From Methanocorpusculum sp. (GTDB lineage Archaea; Halobacteriota; Methanomicrobia; Methanomicrobiales; Methanocorpusculaceae), in the NCBI GenBank assembly GCA_017399555.1, contig JAFQBW010000032.1, positions 1 to 36,855 of the forward strand: 36,855 nt of DNA. Reading direction: 5' to 3'. The notes under the pieces are model-generated. The model was not told where the DNA came from and searched no databases. It saw nothing but the letters and a program-made list of their open reading frames with translations. Within the stretch, counting starts at the first letter, position 1; each line of letters opens with the position of its first letter. Shown here in pieces: positions 14,902 to 22,748 of this stretch. The position numbers and the translations under genes were made by a program.

Positions 14902-15491
14902 TATTTTCTCTCTTCAAGGAGTCTGCGAATCGCGGCAACCTCTTCGAGCAGTGCCTGCATATCTGGTGAGGCAGAAGATACAGGCTTGTATTCAGTCCCG
15001 GTTGCGGCTGCGGCCGGCTTTTGTCCTCTGACAAAGTCCATGATAAGCTGTCTAATCGGTTCAGGATTTTCAACTCCTTCAATCTGAATCTCAGCAGAGT
15101 TTTTGGATGCGCCGCCGCCTGCAGTTTCAATCTTTAAGTGGTAGATTCCAAAGACTCTCATAACCGGACCCTGAACAATGTCAACGTTGGTAATTCTGTT
15201 GTACGGAACAATTCCGGTTTTTCTAAAGAACACACCGCGTCTCCAGGTCATTTCGGTCTCGTTTAAGTGATAGACTACAGATTTGTAGTACAGAGGCGCC
15301 CAGATGCAGGCAAAGATAACACAGACTGCAAGGGCAGCAATTCCAAGAATAAGGAAGATACTGAAGATGGAATCGATGAACATCCATGCACAACATGCCG
15401 CCCAGACCAGGACAATTCCTGCAAGAGTTGCAAGCAGAAGATAGCCAGTGTATTTTCCAGCCGGCTTGAAGTCTTCATTTAGATTAACCAT
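14901..15491 (-). CDS. Membrane protein with bacterial PH (bPH2/YdbS-like) domain
   Basis: A 196-aa protein with two closely spaced hydrophobic helices (about 15-36 and 40-66) followed by a bPH2 domain (about 70-150). Typical features are the strand YHLNETEMTWRRGVFFRKTGIVPYNRITNVDIVQGPVMRVFGIYHL-like segment (seen in pieces as TEMTWRRGVF, VPYNRITNVDI, RVFGIYHLKIETAG). A C-terminal tail ends in a short coiled coil (LLEEVAAIRRLLEERK). YdbS-type proteins are membrane proteins of poorly known function. The downstream gene encodes a tail-anchored partner. Length and architecture fit archaeal members of the family. Confidence 0.8.
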   Translation of the reverse strand: MVNLNEDFKPAGKYTGYLLLATLAGIVLVWAACCAWMFIDSIFSIFLILGIAALAVCVIFACIWAPLYYKSVVYHLNETEMTWRRGVFFRKTGIVPYNRITNVDIVQGPVMRVFGIYHLKIETAGGGASKNSAEIQIEGVENPEPIRQLIMDFVRGQKPAAAATGTEYKPVSSASPDMQALLEEVAAIRRLLEERK

Positions 15492-15575
15492 AATGTAATA
15501 ATATACAAATTATGAGATAAACCTTTTCGGGTTTCCCGGCAAAAACTGCTGCAGGCATCACATGGACTGCCAACA

Positions 15576-15584
15576 TTTTTTATC
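15576..15584 (+). promoter_or_regulatory. TATA box of rubrerythrin gene
   Basis: TTTTTTATC lies about 26 nt upstream of the ATG at 15606, and no ribosome binding site is seen before that ATG. The mRNA is probably leaderless or nearly so. Confidence 0.4.
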
Positions 15585-15605
15585 TACCACACCCCATTAT
15601 AGATT

Positions 15606-16148
15606 ATGTGCAACATTAAAGGTACTAAAACCGAGAAAAACCTGATGGAGGCATTCGCAGGTGAGTCTCAGGCAAGAAACAAGTACGACTACTTCGCATC
15701 CAAGGCAAGAAAGGAAGGATTTAACCAGATTGCTGACTTCTTTGCAGAGACCGCATTAAACGAGAAGGAACACGCAAAGCTCTGGTTCAAGGCCCTCTGC
15801 GGAGGAGAAATCCCGGACACTGCAGCAAACCTCCTTGCAGCAGCAGAAGGCGAGAACTATGAGTGGGTTGAGATGTACGCCCAGTTCGCAAAGGACGCAA
15901 AAGAGGAAGGATTCGAACGCCTCGCATTCCTCTTCGCCGAAGTTGCAAAGATTGAGAAGTCCCACGAGGAACGCTACAGAAAACTCCTTGCAAATGTTGA
16001 GGAAGGCAAAGTCTTCGCACGCGAAGAAGCAAAACCATGGGTCTGCGGAAACTGCGGACACATCCACTACGGCGAAGCAGCACCGGAACAGTGCCCGGTC
16101 TGTGCCCACCCGAAGGCATACTTCTTCCTTGAGAAGGAGAACTTCTAA
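15606..16148 (+). CDS. rbr: Rubrerythrin
   Basis: This 180-aa non-haem di-iron peroxidase reduces hydrogen peroxide with electrons from rubredoxin-like partners, protecting the anaerobe from oxidative stress. The ferritin-like four-helix domain carries the di-iron ligands in [24 protein letters not shown] (ExxH), [12 protein letters not shown] and [14 protein letters not shown] (ExxH). The C-terminal rubredoxin-like domain binds one iron through CGNCGH and CPVCAHP. Length is standard. A T8 run follows the stop, so the gene is monocistronic. Coding sequence is rich in optimal-looking codons (AAG, GAG, CTC), suggesting high expression (inference). Confidence 0.96.
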   Translation: MCNIKGTKTEKNLMEAFAGESQARNKYDYFASKARKEGFNQIADFFAETALNEKEHAKLWFKALCGGEIPDTAANLLAAAEGENYEWVEMYAQFAKDAKEEGFERLAFLFAEVAKIEKSHEERYRKLLANVEEGKVFAREEAKPWVCGNCGHIHYGEAAPEQCPVCAHPKAYFFLEKENF

Positions 16149-16160
16149 TTCTTTTTTTTG
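16149..16160 (+). terminator. T-run after rubrerythrin
   Basis: Eight T (16152-16159) follow the stop codon within four nt, a typical archaeal terminator. The remaining gap to 16359 holds no gene that I can support, only an AT-rich leader and a short GGGAGAAATCCC hairpin at about 16162-16174. Confidence 0.5.
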
Positions 16161-16359
16161 TGGGAGAAATCCCGTATATTTTCACAAATCAGACAAATCA
16201 TACCATAGCCTTGCAAAAAAGTCTCATTATACTGTGCTGAACAGATATAAGATTTTTCATCCGCACAGAAAAAAATTCAAACGCAGGTCTCAATCCATAA
16301 CAATTATATTCTTTGAGATACATTTTGAACGGTTAGTCAATACTGTGAGGATACAATAA

Positions 16360-16971
16360 ATGGCGCCGAAGAAGAAACAGAAGGACTTACTCCAGCTCTT
16401 CTCCAACTTAACCCAGAAGACAAAGATTGTCGAGCCGATGAAAACCCTTCACGGAACACTCCGTGACCAGGACGCCGTTGAGCGTGAAATCGCTCTTATC
16501 ATGCGGGAGATTCAGGAACGCGGATTCTTCAAGACAAAGCTTGAACCAATCCAGCTTGCCCGCTTAATCACCTCATTCCATTCCGGAAAAAACGACACCG
16601 AGATTGCCCGTGAGTTAGGGGACGAAAAACTTTCCAAGACCGTTGCCCGTGCCAGAGTTAGACTGAAGCTCTTCCGCGACCTGGACTTTAACATGCCGTT
16701 CGATCAGGACGAACTCAAAATCCTGATGTCAAGCGAACTGACCATGAAGGAAATCTCCGAGAAGCTCGGTGTCTCCCCGACCACCCTTCGCGAGTACCGT
16801 CATGTCATCGAACAGCGTGACGACACCACACTCGACCCGTACCTCGAAAGAATCAAGGACGTCATGGAGGACCGCGACTTAACGGAAAAGATGGCAGCCG
16901 GCCTTCAGCAGGATACTTTAGGCGAAGCAATTGATGTTGCCGAGTCCACCGATATGAGTGAAATCAACTAA
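16360..16971 (+). CDS. HTH protein similar to haloarchaeal conditioned medium-induced protein 4
   Basis: A 203-aa soluble protein with two helix-turn-helix-like segments: one around FHSGKNDTEIARELG (about 85-99) and one around TMKEISEKLGVSPTTLREYRHVIEQ (about 127-151). The acidic C-terminal tail includes LQQDTLGEAIDVAE. This arrangement, with a basic N terminus, two degenerate HTH units and the closing VQEDGLEEA-type motif, matches what I remember of haloarchaeal Cmi4, whose function is not established. A DNA- or ribosome-related role is inference. The ATG at 16360 has a GTGAGG-type ribosome binding site about 10 nt upstream. The gene is flanked by T-run terminators and is probably transcribed alone. 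Confidence 0.6.
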   Translation: MAPKKKQKDLLQLFSNLTQKTKIVEPMKTLHGTLRDQDAVEREIALIMREIQERGFFKTKLEPIQLARLITSFHSGKNDTEIARELGDEKLSKTVARARVRLKLFRDLDFNMPFDQDELKILMSSELTMKEISEKLGVSPTTLREYRHVIEQRDDTTLDPYLERIKDVMEDRDLTEKMAAGLQQDTLGEAIDVAESTDMSEIN

Positions 16972-16974
16972 CTC

Positions 16975-16994
16975 ACTTTTTTTTGAAAAAAAGA
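16975..16994. terminator. Bidirectional T-run terminator
   Basis: T8 (16977-16984) and A7 (16986-16992) lie between two convergent genes, giving T-runs on both strands for the HTH gene and the CYTH gene. Confidence 0.5.
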
Positions 16995-16996
16995 TT

Positions 16997-17548
16997 TTAT
17001 TGTGCATCAAGCACAATTTCCAGATAGGATTTGGTAAGGCGTTCTCCAATGATTCCCGCCTGTTCTGCGATATCATCAATTACCGCGACCGCTTCATCTT
17101 CGGATAAATCAGCGTTTGCTTCGATTTCTGAAAACACGCCGACTCCGGGAACTTCATCCAGAGTTACAATAGCTTTTGGAACACGGTAGATTTTGCGGTG
17201 TTTGTCAACAGCGGCAGTTTTCCGGTAGCCGATTCTTTCCAGAAGAACGGCAAACTCTTCGCCGGAAGAGAGGTCAACAATAATCTCTTCGCGTGCCTTG
17301 AAGCCTTCGCGGCCAACCTTTGGTCCTTTGTAGGTGATGCACGGCGGCATAATCTTTCCGCACTTCTGGTTGCTTACATACCGCAGGCGCAGTGCCTCAT
17401 CAGTTTCTGCAAAATCCTTGTGCGGGGCGTTAAAGTACACGTCATGCTCATCCTGGTCAGCGATTAACTCAGCGTTCATCGCGATGAGTTTTGCTTCAAT
17501 TGGTTCCAGAGCAGCAACGCGGACTTTAATCTCAATCTCAAATCCCAT
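16997..17548 (-). CDS. CYTH-domain protein (class IV adenylate cyclase/CyaB-like)
   Basis: A 183-aa protein of the CYTH superfamily, which includes class IV adenylate cyclase and triphosphate hydrolases. The signature ExExK appears as FEIEIKVRV at residues 3-11. Further basic and acidic triphosphate/metal-binding strands are ALRLRY, CITYKGPK, REEIIVDL and VTLDEVPGVGVFSEIEA. The length is typical of the CyaB-like archaeal group. Whether it makes cAMP or hydrolyses a triphosphate such as thiamine triphosphate or tripolyphosphate cannot be decided from sequence. It stands alone between convergent and divergent genes. Confidence 0.85.
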   Translation of the reverse strand: MGFEIEIKVRVAALEPIEAKLIAMNAELIADQDEHDVYFNAPHKDFAETDEALRLRYVSNQKCGKIMPPCITYKGPKVGREGFKAREEIIVDLSSGEEFAVLLERIGYRKTAAVDKHRKIYRVPKAIVTLDEVPGVGVFSEIEANADLSEDEAVAVIDDIAEQAGIIGERLTKSYLEIVLDAQ

Positions 17549-17611
17549 GCTTAGTTATTCTCTGAGAACACGGATAAGTCTTCTGATGGCAGGGTTTTTC
17601 CAAGGGCGGAT

Positions 17612-17640
17612 GTATTTATACGAGTACGGGGATATAAGTA
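17612..17640 (+). promoter_or_regulatory. TATA-like elements before small lipoprotein gene
   Basis: GTATTTATAC (about 17612-17621) is centred about 29 nt upstream of the ATG at 17645, followed by a second AT-rich GATATAAG at 17631-17638. The first position fits a short-leader mRNA. Confidence 0.4.
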
Positions 17641-17644
17641 GAGC

Positions 17645-18025
17645 ATGAAGAAAACCGCAGTTTTTGCCGTTCTCGTTCTCTGTATTGCGGCAGTGATGTC
17701 TGCCGGATGTATTACCCCGGACGACCCGGCAGAACCTCTGGACTATGCAACTGCATTAATCGGCGACTGGAAGAGTGTTGAGAAGACCAGTTATGGAGAC
17801 AGAGAATTCTATGTTATCTATCACTTTAATGATGACAACACAGGCACTATGGACGGAGAAATGGATGGAAAAATCTTTAATTCCGTACCAATCGGATGGG
17901 GACACGTGAAAGATAACTGTTACATTGCAGGATATATGTCTACAAGTAAAGCAGATTATCTCTATATCTCAGAAGACGGCAAATATCTCATAAACGAAGC
18001 GGGAGAAACCTTCCGCAGACTCTGA
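17645..18025 (+). CDS. Small secreted lipoprotein
   Basis: This 126-aa protein has a signal peptide with lipobox MSAGC (cysteine at about residue 22), followed by a small beta-rich domain: LIGDWKSVEK, FYVIYHFNDDNTGTMDGEM, SVPIGWGHVKDNCYIAGY, DYLYISEDGKYLINEAG. The pattern resembles lipocalin-like or WD-poor single-domain proteins that read 'how much changed from baseline' motifs such as IGDW...F..DGT, but no family is certain. Predicted to be anchored on the outer face of the membrane. It is a distant analogue of the lipoprotein at 33996. Function unknown. It converges on the acyl-CoA synthetase gene. Confidence 0.7.
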   Translation: MKKTAVFAVLVLCIAAVMSAGCITPDDPAEPLDYATALIGDWKSVEKTSYGDREFYVIYHFNDDNTGTMDGEMDGKIFNSVPIGWGHVKDNCYIAGYMSTSKADYLYISEDGKYLINEAGETFRRL

Positions 18026-18070
18026 TTTTTTTAGAAAAAAGAACACCCGGGATTATTCATCCTGGTGTTC
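18026..18070 (+). terminator. T-run and hairpin after small lipoprotein
   Basis: A T7 run (18026-18032) follows the stop at 18025. A hairpin then overlaps the end of the convergent gene, with arms GAACACC (18041-18047) and GGTGTTC (18064-18070) and an inner GGAT/ATCC pairing. Confidence 0.45.
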
Positions 18071-19741
18071 GTTCTGTTCCTTGTACCGCTGAATCTCGCG
18101 GTCGCGGAGTTCTACTCTTCTGACCTTGCCGGAGATGGTCTTCGGCAGTTCTTCAACGAACTCGATTGCACGCGGATACTTGTACGGTGCAGTCGTGGAC
18201 TTAACATGCGTCTGCAGTTCGCGGATTAAGTCATCCGAACCGGTCCAGCCGTCTTTGAGGCAGATGAATGCCTTGACAATGACACCGCGAATCGGGTCCG
18301 GACTTCCGACAACAGCGGATTCCTTGACACACGGGTGAGTCATTAATGCAGACTCAACCTCAGCCGGGGAGATACGGTATCCGGAGGATTTGATGATATC
18401 ATCATCTCTTCCCTGGAACCAGAAGTATCCGTCCTCATCCATGATTGCCTTGTCTCCGGTGTAGTACCAGTCACCGACAAAGACCTTTGCGGTTGCCTCC
18501 AGATCATCAAGGTACTCCATAAACAGACCGACCGGGGACGGGTCGCGGGTACGGATGGCGATTCTGCCTTCCTCGCCGACACCAACCGGGTTTCCGTCAT
18601 CATCGTGGAGTTCAATCTTCCATCCCGGAGCAGGCTTTCCAATCGAGCCTGGGCGATGCTCGATACATGGATAGGTTCCAATAACCATAACCGTCTCGGT
18701 CTGACCGTATGCCTCGTAAATCTTTAAGCCGGTTCCCTGCTCCCAGACACGGTTGACTTCCGGATTCAGCGTCTCGCCGGCACAAAGGCAGTGGCGGAGT
18801 TCGGAGAAGTCGAATGTGCTGAGGTCAGCTAAGATTAACATCCGGTAAATGGTAGACGGTGCACAGAATGTGGTAATCTCGTATTTTTCGATTAAGGGAA
18901 GAAGTTCTGTTGCGTTGAACTTTCCGCGGTAGTCATAGACAAAGACACAGGCACCCTGCATCCACGGACCGTAGAACTTACCCCAAGAGGATTTACCCCA
19001 TCCGGTATCTGCCACCGTAAACTGTAAATCTGTCTCCGTTAAGTCATACCAGAACTTACCGGTAACGATATGGCCCAGCGGGTATGCATGGTTGTGCATG
19101 ACCATCTTCGGGTTTGCCGACGTTCCCGAGGTGAAGAAAATCAGCATCGGGTCGGTGGACTTTGTTCTATTTTTGCGAATCAGCGGGCTTAAGTGAATAG
19201 ATGCTTTTGCCGGATAAATCAGTTCCTTCTGATAATCAATCCATCCGTCAGCCTCTCCGTCAACGAGGAATTTAACCTTTAACGTCGGGCACTGGTCTAA
19301 GACTTCCTGTACCTTCCAGAGGTTCTCCTGGTTGGTGACAATCATCTTGAACTTGCCTTTATTAATTCTGTATTCAAGATCGTGGGGGGTGAGAATAACT
19401 GGCGACGGACAAATCACTGCGCCAATCTTAATTGCTGCGAGGGCGAATGTCCACCACTCCGGCACACGGGGTAGAAGAATCATTACACGGTCGCCCTTTC
19501 CGATGTTCTGCTTGAACATCATATTCGCAATCTGGTTGGACAGATTCATCATCTGGCGGAAAGTATAGTACTTCTCTTCGCCCTCCTGATTTGTCCATAT
19601 CATAGCCAGTTTGTTGCGGTCCTTTTTAGCCCAGGAATCCACAACATCAAAGCCGAAGTTGTAATACTCCGGAACTGGGATGGAGAAGGTGGAGTATGTC
19701 TCCTCATAATCCATCATGTTGTGTAATGACGGTTCTGTCAT
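18053..19741 (-). CDS. AMP-forming acyl-CoA synthetase (medium-chain type)
   Basis: This 562-aa ANL-superfamily enzyme activates a carboxylic acid with ATP to acyl-AMP and then forms the CoA thioester. Motifs in order: FFTSGTSANPKMVMHN (ATP phosphate loop, about 195-210), the YGQTET aromatic motif (about 345), the TGDKA aspartate and the hinge region GRDDDIIKSSGYRISPAEVE, and the catalytic lysine in PKTISGKVRRVELR near the C terminus. Length and motifs resemble medium-chain acyl-CoA synthetases rather than acetyl-CoA synthetase proper, but the acid used (acetate, propionate, branched or aryl acids) cannot be read off. The gene is monocistronic, divergent from mmp10 across 131 nt. Confidence 0.87.
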   Translation of the reverse strand: MTEPSLHNMMDYEETYSTFSIPVPEYYNFGFDVVDSWAKKDRNKLAMIWTNQEGEEKYYTFRQMMNLSNQIANMMFKQNIGKGDRVMILLPRVPEWWTFALAAIKIGAVICPSPVILTPHDLEYRINKGKFKMIVTNQENLWKVQEVLDQCPTLKVKFLVDGEADGWIDYQKELIYPAKASIHLSPLIRKNRTKSTDPMLIFFTSGTSANPKMVMHNHAYPLGHIVTGKFWYDLTETDLQFTVADTGWGKSSWGKFYGPWMQGACVFVYDYRGKFNATELLPLIEKYEITTFCAPSTIYRMLILADLSTFDFSELRHCLCAGETLNPEVNRVWEQGTGLKIYEAYGQTETVMVIGTYPCIEHRPGSIGKPAPGWKIELHDDDGNPVGVGEEGRIAIRTRDPSPVGLFMEYLDDLEATAKVFVGDWYYTGDKAIMDEDGYFWFQGRDDDIIKSSGYRISPAEVESALMTHPCVKESAVVGSPDPIRGVIVKAFICLKDGWTGSDDLIRELQTHVKSTTAPYKYPRAIEFVEELPKTISGKVRRVELRDREIQRYKEQNEHQDE

Positions 19742-19763
19742 GAGGTATGTTATATGTTAGCAT

Positions 19764-19779
19764 ACTAAATAAATTTATG
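19764..19779 (-). promoter_or_regulatory. TATA-like element of acyl-CoA synthetase gene
   Basis: The minus strand reads AAATTTATTTAG about 25-36 nt upstream of the ATG at 19741. This suits an archaeal TATA box with a short leader. Confidence 0.4.
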
Positions 19780-19872
19780 TGAGACAGTATTTCTAAATCT
19801 GTCATATTCCCCTGCATTCTCTTCCCCACTCAGCATATTCATAATCCTGTAAGGTCAATATAGTACCAGCTT

Positions 19873-21090
19873 ATGGTGCATCTTACTGTGGATATTGGCG
19901 GAAAACCGGGTGTCAACTGCCGCGGTTTTTGTGCGTACTGTTATTTCAAGCATGCAAAAGATGTGCCGCCGTTTGGATGCCGCTACTGCCTGCCGTTCAA
20001 GAAAGGCTGTGATTACTGTTCCCGCGGGGTAAAGGAAGAGTATGCGGACTTCTACTCACTCAAAGAGGTTGCAGACAACTTCTTAGCGGATTTACAAAGT
20101 GTCACGGGAGACATCACGCGGATTACAATTTCCGGCGGAGGAGATCCGAGCTGTTATCCGGAGTTCAAATCCCTGATGGAGATTTTAGGAAGCCTCGGCG
20201 TTCCGCTCCACATTGGATACACCAGCGGAAAGGGATTCGACGAGCCGGAGATGGCAGATTTCCTGATTGCAAACAACTTAACCGAGATTTCCTTTACGGT
20301 GTTTGCCGCAGACCCGGCCCTTCGGGCAAAATACATGCATGACCCAACCCCTGAGGCATCGCTTGCGGTTCTGGAAAAGCTTGCCGCAAAGATTGATGTC
20401 TATGCGGCAATTGTCATCCTGCCGGGAGTAAATGACGGAGATGTTCTGGAGGAGACGCTTTCCTGGCTCGAAAAAATCGGCGTCAAGGGCGTTATTCTCA
20501 TGCGGTTTGCAAACGGCGAAGAGCAGGGATTAATTCTTGCAAACTCTCCGATTCTCGAAGGCCAGCGGATGCACACGGCAGAGGAGTTCCGCACACTGGT
20601 AGCAGAGGCGGCTTCCCGCCACCCGAATCTCCGGCTTTCGGGAACGCCGCTTTTTGACCCGCTCTTCGATTCCCCGTTTGCCATCCGCAAGGAAGAGGAA
20701 CTGTTATCCCACCTTCCGCGGGTCGCAAAGAAGGTCTCTGTCATAACCGGAGCTGTTGCCGCCCCGTACATTGCAGAGATTCTTGCAAAATGCGGCGGCG
20801 ACCCGTCGATGGTTGTTCCGGTGAAGAAAGAGATTGCCTGTCTGATGACCATCGATGACCTCAAAGCACTGGATGCAGAACAACTCGCGGATGTTGTCAT
20901 CATTCCGGGACGGGCATTTGTGCATGATGCAGAGGCAGAAAGTGTCCTTGGCAGGCAGGTTGTCAGAGGCCCTGAGATGCTGACAGCAGACGGCGAGACC
21001 AGTATGGGAATGGACGAAGCAGGCGTTCTTACTATGGAGATGGAGGGCTTTTCCGCACTCATCCAGATGATTAACCTTTACGGAAAATGA
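19873..21090 (+). CDS. mmp10: Methyl-coenzyme M reductase arginine methyltransferase Mmp10
   Basis: This 405-aa B12-dependent radical SAM enzyme (methanogenesis marker 10) methylates C5 of a conserved arginine in the McrA subunit of methyl-coenzyme M reductase. The radical SAM cysteines are C16, C20 and C23 in VNCRGFCAYCYF; additional family cysteines follow at C36, C39, C46 and C49. The SAM-binding ISGGGDPS segment is near residue 88. The C-terminal third (VSVITGAVAAPYIAEIL onwards) is the second domain typical of the family. Its presence marks the organism as a methanogen or alkane oxidiser. The stop overlaps the next start by 4 nt (ATGA), coupling it to an RNase III-like gene. Confidence 0.95.
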   Translation: MVHLTVDIGGKPGVNCRGFCAYCYFKHAKDVPPFGCRYCLPFKKGCDYCSRGVKEEYADFYSLKEVADNFLADLQSVTGDITRITISGGGDPSCYPEFKSLMEILGSLGVPLHIGYTSGKGFDEPEMADFLIANNLTEISFTVFAADPALRAKYMHDPTPEASLAVLEKLAAKIDVYAAIVILPGVNDGDVLEETLSWLEKIGVKGVILMRFANGEEQGLILANSPILEGQRMHTAEEFRTLVAEAASRHPNLRLSGTPLFDPLFDSPFAIRKEEELLSHLPRVAKKVSVITGAVAAPYIAEILAKCGGDPSMVVPVKKEIACLMTIDDLKALDAEQLADVVIIPGRAFVHDAEAESVLGRQVVRGPEMLTADGETSMGMDEAGVLTMEMEGFSALIQMINLYGK

Positions 21091-21524
21091 CAGGATATCA
21101 GGAACTCTTTGATAAAATCGGCTGTACAATAGAGGAGACGCTTCTCGAGCAGGCGCTCTGCCGGACTGCATATGCCAGAGAGAATGCAGTCCCGCTCAGC
21201 CGCACCATGGATTACCTCGCAGTACTCGGCGATGCAGTTATTGAGATTTCCGTCATCCAGAGCATCATTGATGCGGGAATCACGGACAAGGGAGATATTA
21301 CCAGACAGAAAATTGACAAAGTAAACATGTCGGTTCTCAGAAAAATCGCCGAGGATATTGACCTGCCGTCTCTGGTTCACTGGGGAAAAGGTGAACTTGG
21401 CATGCATATCTGGACCAGCGGACGCGTATCTGCCGAGTGTTTTGAGGCACTGATGGGTGCTGTCTATCTGGATTCCGGCCTGGATACAGCGCGGAAAGTC
21501 CTAAACCGTCTCGGCCTCATCTAA
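21087..21524 (+). CDS. Compact RNase III-like protein without dsRBD
   Basis: A 145-aa protein matching only the RNase III catalytic fold. The usual ALTHxSYA region appears as ALCRTAYARE (23-32), the signature LEFLGDAVLE as YLAVLGDAVIE (43-53), and the second metal motif as ECFEALMGAVYLDSG (117-131). Thus D49 and E120 of the active site are kept, the first glutamate position is A45, and the other aspartate is replaced by E117. Alanine at the first position is, as I recall, also seen in bacterial Mini-III. There is no double-stranded RNA-binding domain. The gene is translationally coupled to mmp10 and followed by a T7 run. Canonical RNase III is rare in archaea, so activity and substrate are open. 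Confidence 0.72.
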   Translation: MTGYQELFDKIGCTIEETLLEQALCRTAYARENAVPLSRTMDYLAVLGDAVIEISVIQSIIDAGITDKGDITRQKIDKVNMSVLRKIAEDIDLPSLVHWGKGELGMHIWTSGRVSAECFEALMGAVYLDSGLDTARKVLNRLGLI

Positions 21525-21543
21525 CGGCCGCCCGCTTTTTTTC
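21525..21543 (+). terminator. T-run after the RNase III-like gene
   Basis: A GGCCGCCCGC segment followed by seven T (21536-21542) ends the mmp10 operon. Confidence 0.45.
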
Positions 21544-21552
21544 TCCTGCGAG

Positions 21553-21564
21553 TAGATAATATTT
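21553..21564 (+). promoter_or_regulatory. TATA-like element of aldolase gene
   Basis: AGATAATATTTA is centred about 37 nt upstream of the ATG at 21596, predicting a leader of about 10 nt without a clear ribosome binding site. Confidence 0.4.
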
Positions 21565-21595
21565 ACATCTTAGAGAGACAACATATAACTAACGT

Positions 21596-22501
21596 ATGTC
21601 TGATGTAAAAGTACCTTTAGATGTCCCGGCAGGGATGCGTGATGTCTATCTCGCAAACTATGACTTAATCACGCAGGGTTCCGGCCGTCTGATGCTTTTT
21701 GCCGGCGATCAGAAGATGGAACACTTAAACGATGATTTCTACGGAGAGGGCATTCCGGCAGATGACGGAGACCCGGAACACCTGTTCCGTATTGCATCCC
21801 AGGGAAAGATTGGAGTCTTTGCCGCACAGCTTGGATTAATCACCCGCTATGCAATGGACTACCCGGAAATCCCGTACCTGGTTAAGATGAACTCCAAGAC
21901 GCACTTAGTCGGTGTCTCCCAGAAAGACCCGGTTTCCCGTCAGCTCTGGTCCGTCGGTCAGTTAGTTGACATCTGTGCGGAAAACGACATCAAGATTGCC
22001 GGTATCGGATACACCATCTACCTCGGCAGTGAAAACGAGGCAGAGATGCTGGCAGAAGCTGCAACCTTAATCAACGATGCACACTTCCACGGTCTGGTAA
22101 CTGTTCTCTGGATTTACCCGAGAGGAAAGGCAGTCAAGGACGAGAAGGACCCGCACTTAATCGCCGGAGCTGCAGGTGTTGCCGCATGTCTCGGCAGTGA
22201 CTTCGTAAAAGTGAACGCACCAAAGAAGGACGGAAAGTCCGGTGCTGAGCTTCTGCAGGAGGCAGTTCAGGCAGCAGGCAGAACCAAGGTTGTCTGTGCA
22301 GGCGGTTCTTCCACTTCTGAAGAGAAGTTCTTAGCTGAACTCTATGACCAGATTCACATCGGCGGCGCTTCCGGAAACGCAACCGGAAGAAACATCCACC
22401 AGAAGTCCCTTGCAGATGCAGTAAAGTTCTGCAATGCAATTTACGCAATCACGGTGGAGAACAAGAGTGTAGAAGAAGCTCTGGCAATTCTGCACGCATA
22501 A
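21596..22501 (+). CDS. Class I aldolase of the DeoC/LacD family
   Basis: This 301-aa TIM-barrel aldolase forms a Schiff base through a lysine, probably in DFVKVNAPKK (about residues 202-211). Other family features are FAGDQKMEHLN at the first strand, the WIYPRGKAVKDEKDP segment, and the phosphate-binding VCAGGSSTS and HIGGASGNATGRNIHQ loops near the C terminus. It resembles archaeal fructose-bisphosphate aldolase-type enzymes more than 2-amino-3,7-dideoxy-threo-hept-6-ulosonate synthase, but the split between these two is not certain by eye. A gluconeogenic role is likely in a methanogen. The gene is monocistronic and codon choice suggests high expression. Confidence 0.78.
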   Translation: MSDVKVPLDVPAGMRDVYLANYDLITQGSGRLMLFAGDQKMEHLNDDFYGEGIPADDGDPEHLFRIASQGKIGVFAAQLGLITRYAMDYPEIPYLVKMNSKTHLVGVSQKDPVSRQLWSVGQLVDICAENDIKIAGIGYTIYLGSENEAEMLAEAATLINDAHFHGLVTVLWIYPRGKAVKDEKDPHLIAGAAGVAACLGSDFVKVNAPKKDGKSGAELLQEAVQAAGRTKVVCAGGSSTSEEKFLAELYDQIHIGGASGNATGRNIHQKSLADAVKFCNAIYAITVENKSVEEALAILHA

Positions 22502-22518
22502 ATCCTATTTTTTTTTTA
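22502..22518 (+). terminator. T10 terminator after aldolase gene
   Basis: Ten T (22508-22517) follow the stop codon by six nt. Confidence 0.5.
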
Positions 22519-22601
22519 CTTATTTCACGGGACGAAAGTCATACGGAAAACGACAGTGTACTGCTTTTTTAAAGGATTACAAAAGAAAATCAAAAGAAAG
22601 A

Positions 22602-22673
22602 CGTCCCGGCGGGGACTTGAACCCCGGTCAAAAGCTCCGCAGGCTTCTAGGATATCCTCTACCCTACCGGGAC
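22602..22673 (-). tRNA. tRNA-Arg (anticodon GCG)
   Basis: Acceptor arms GTCCCGG/CCGGGAC, D stem GGGT/ATCC, anticodon stem GAAGC/GCTTT around loop CTGCGGA (anticodon GCG) and T arm CGGGG-TTCAAGT-CCCCG are present. The discriminator is G; no CCA is encoded and no intron is seen. Confidence 0.95.
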
Positions 22674-22717
22674 CTGAGACGTCGCACCTAAGTGCTCTAC
22701 TAAATAGGACGTTGATA

Positions 22718-22727
22718 CATATAAAGG
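22718..22727 (-). promoter_or_regulatory. TATA box of tRNA-Arg
   Basis: The minus strand reads CCTTTATATG about 45-54 nt upstream of the tRNA 5' end, a strong archaeal TATA box. It lies in the gap after pelA, so the tRNA appears to have its own promoter. Confidence 0.5.
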
Positions 22728-22748
22728 AATCGGTTCTTTTCCGACTCC

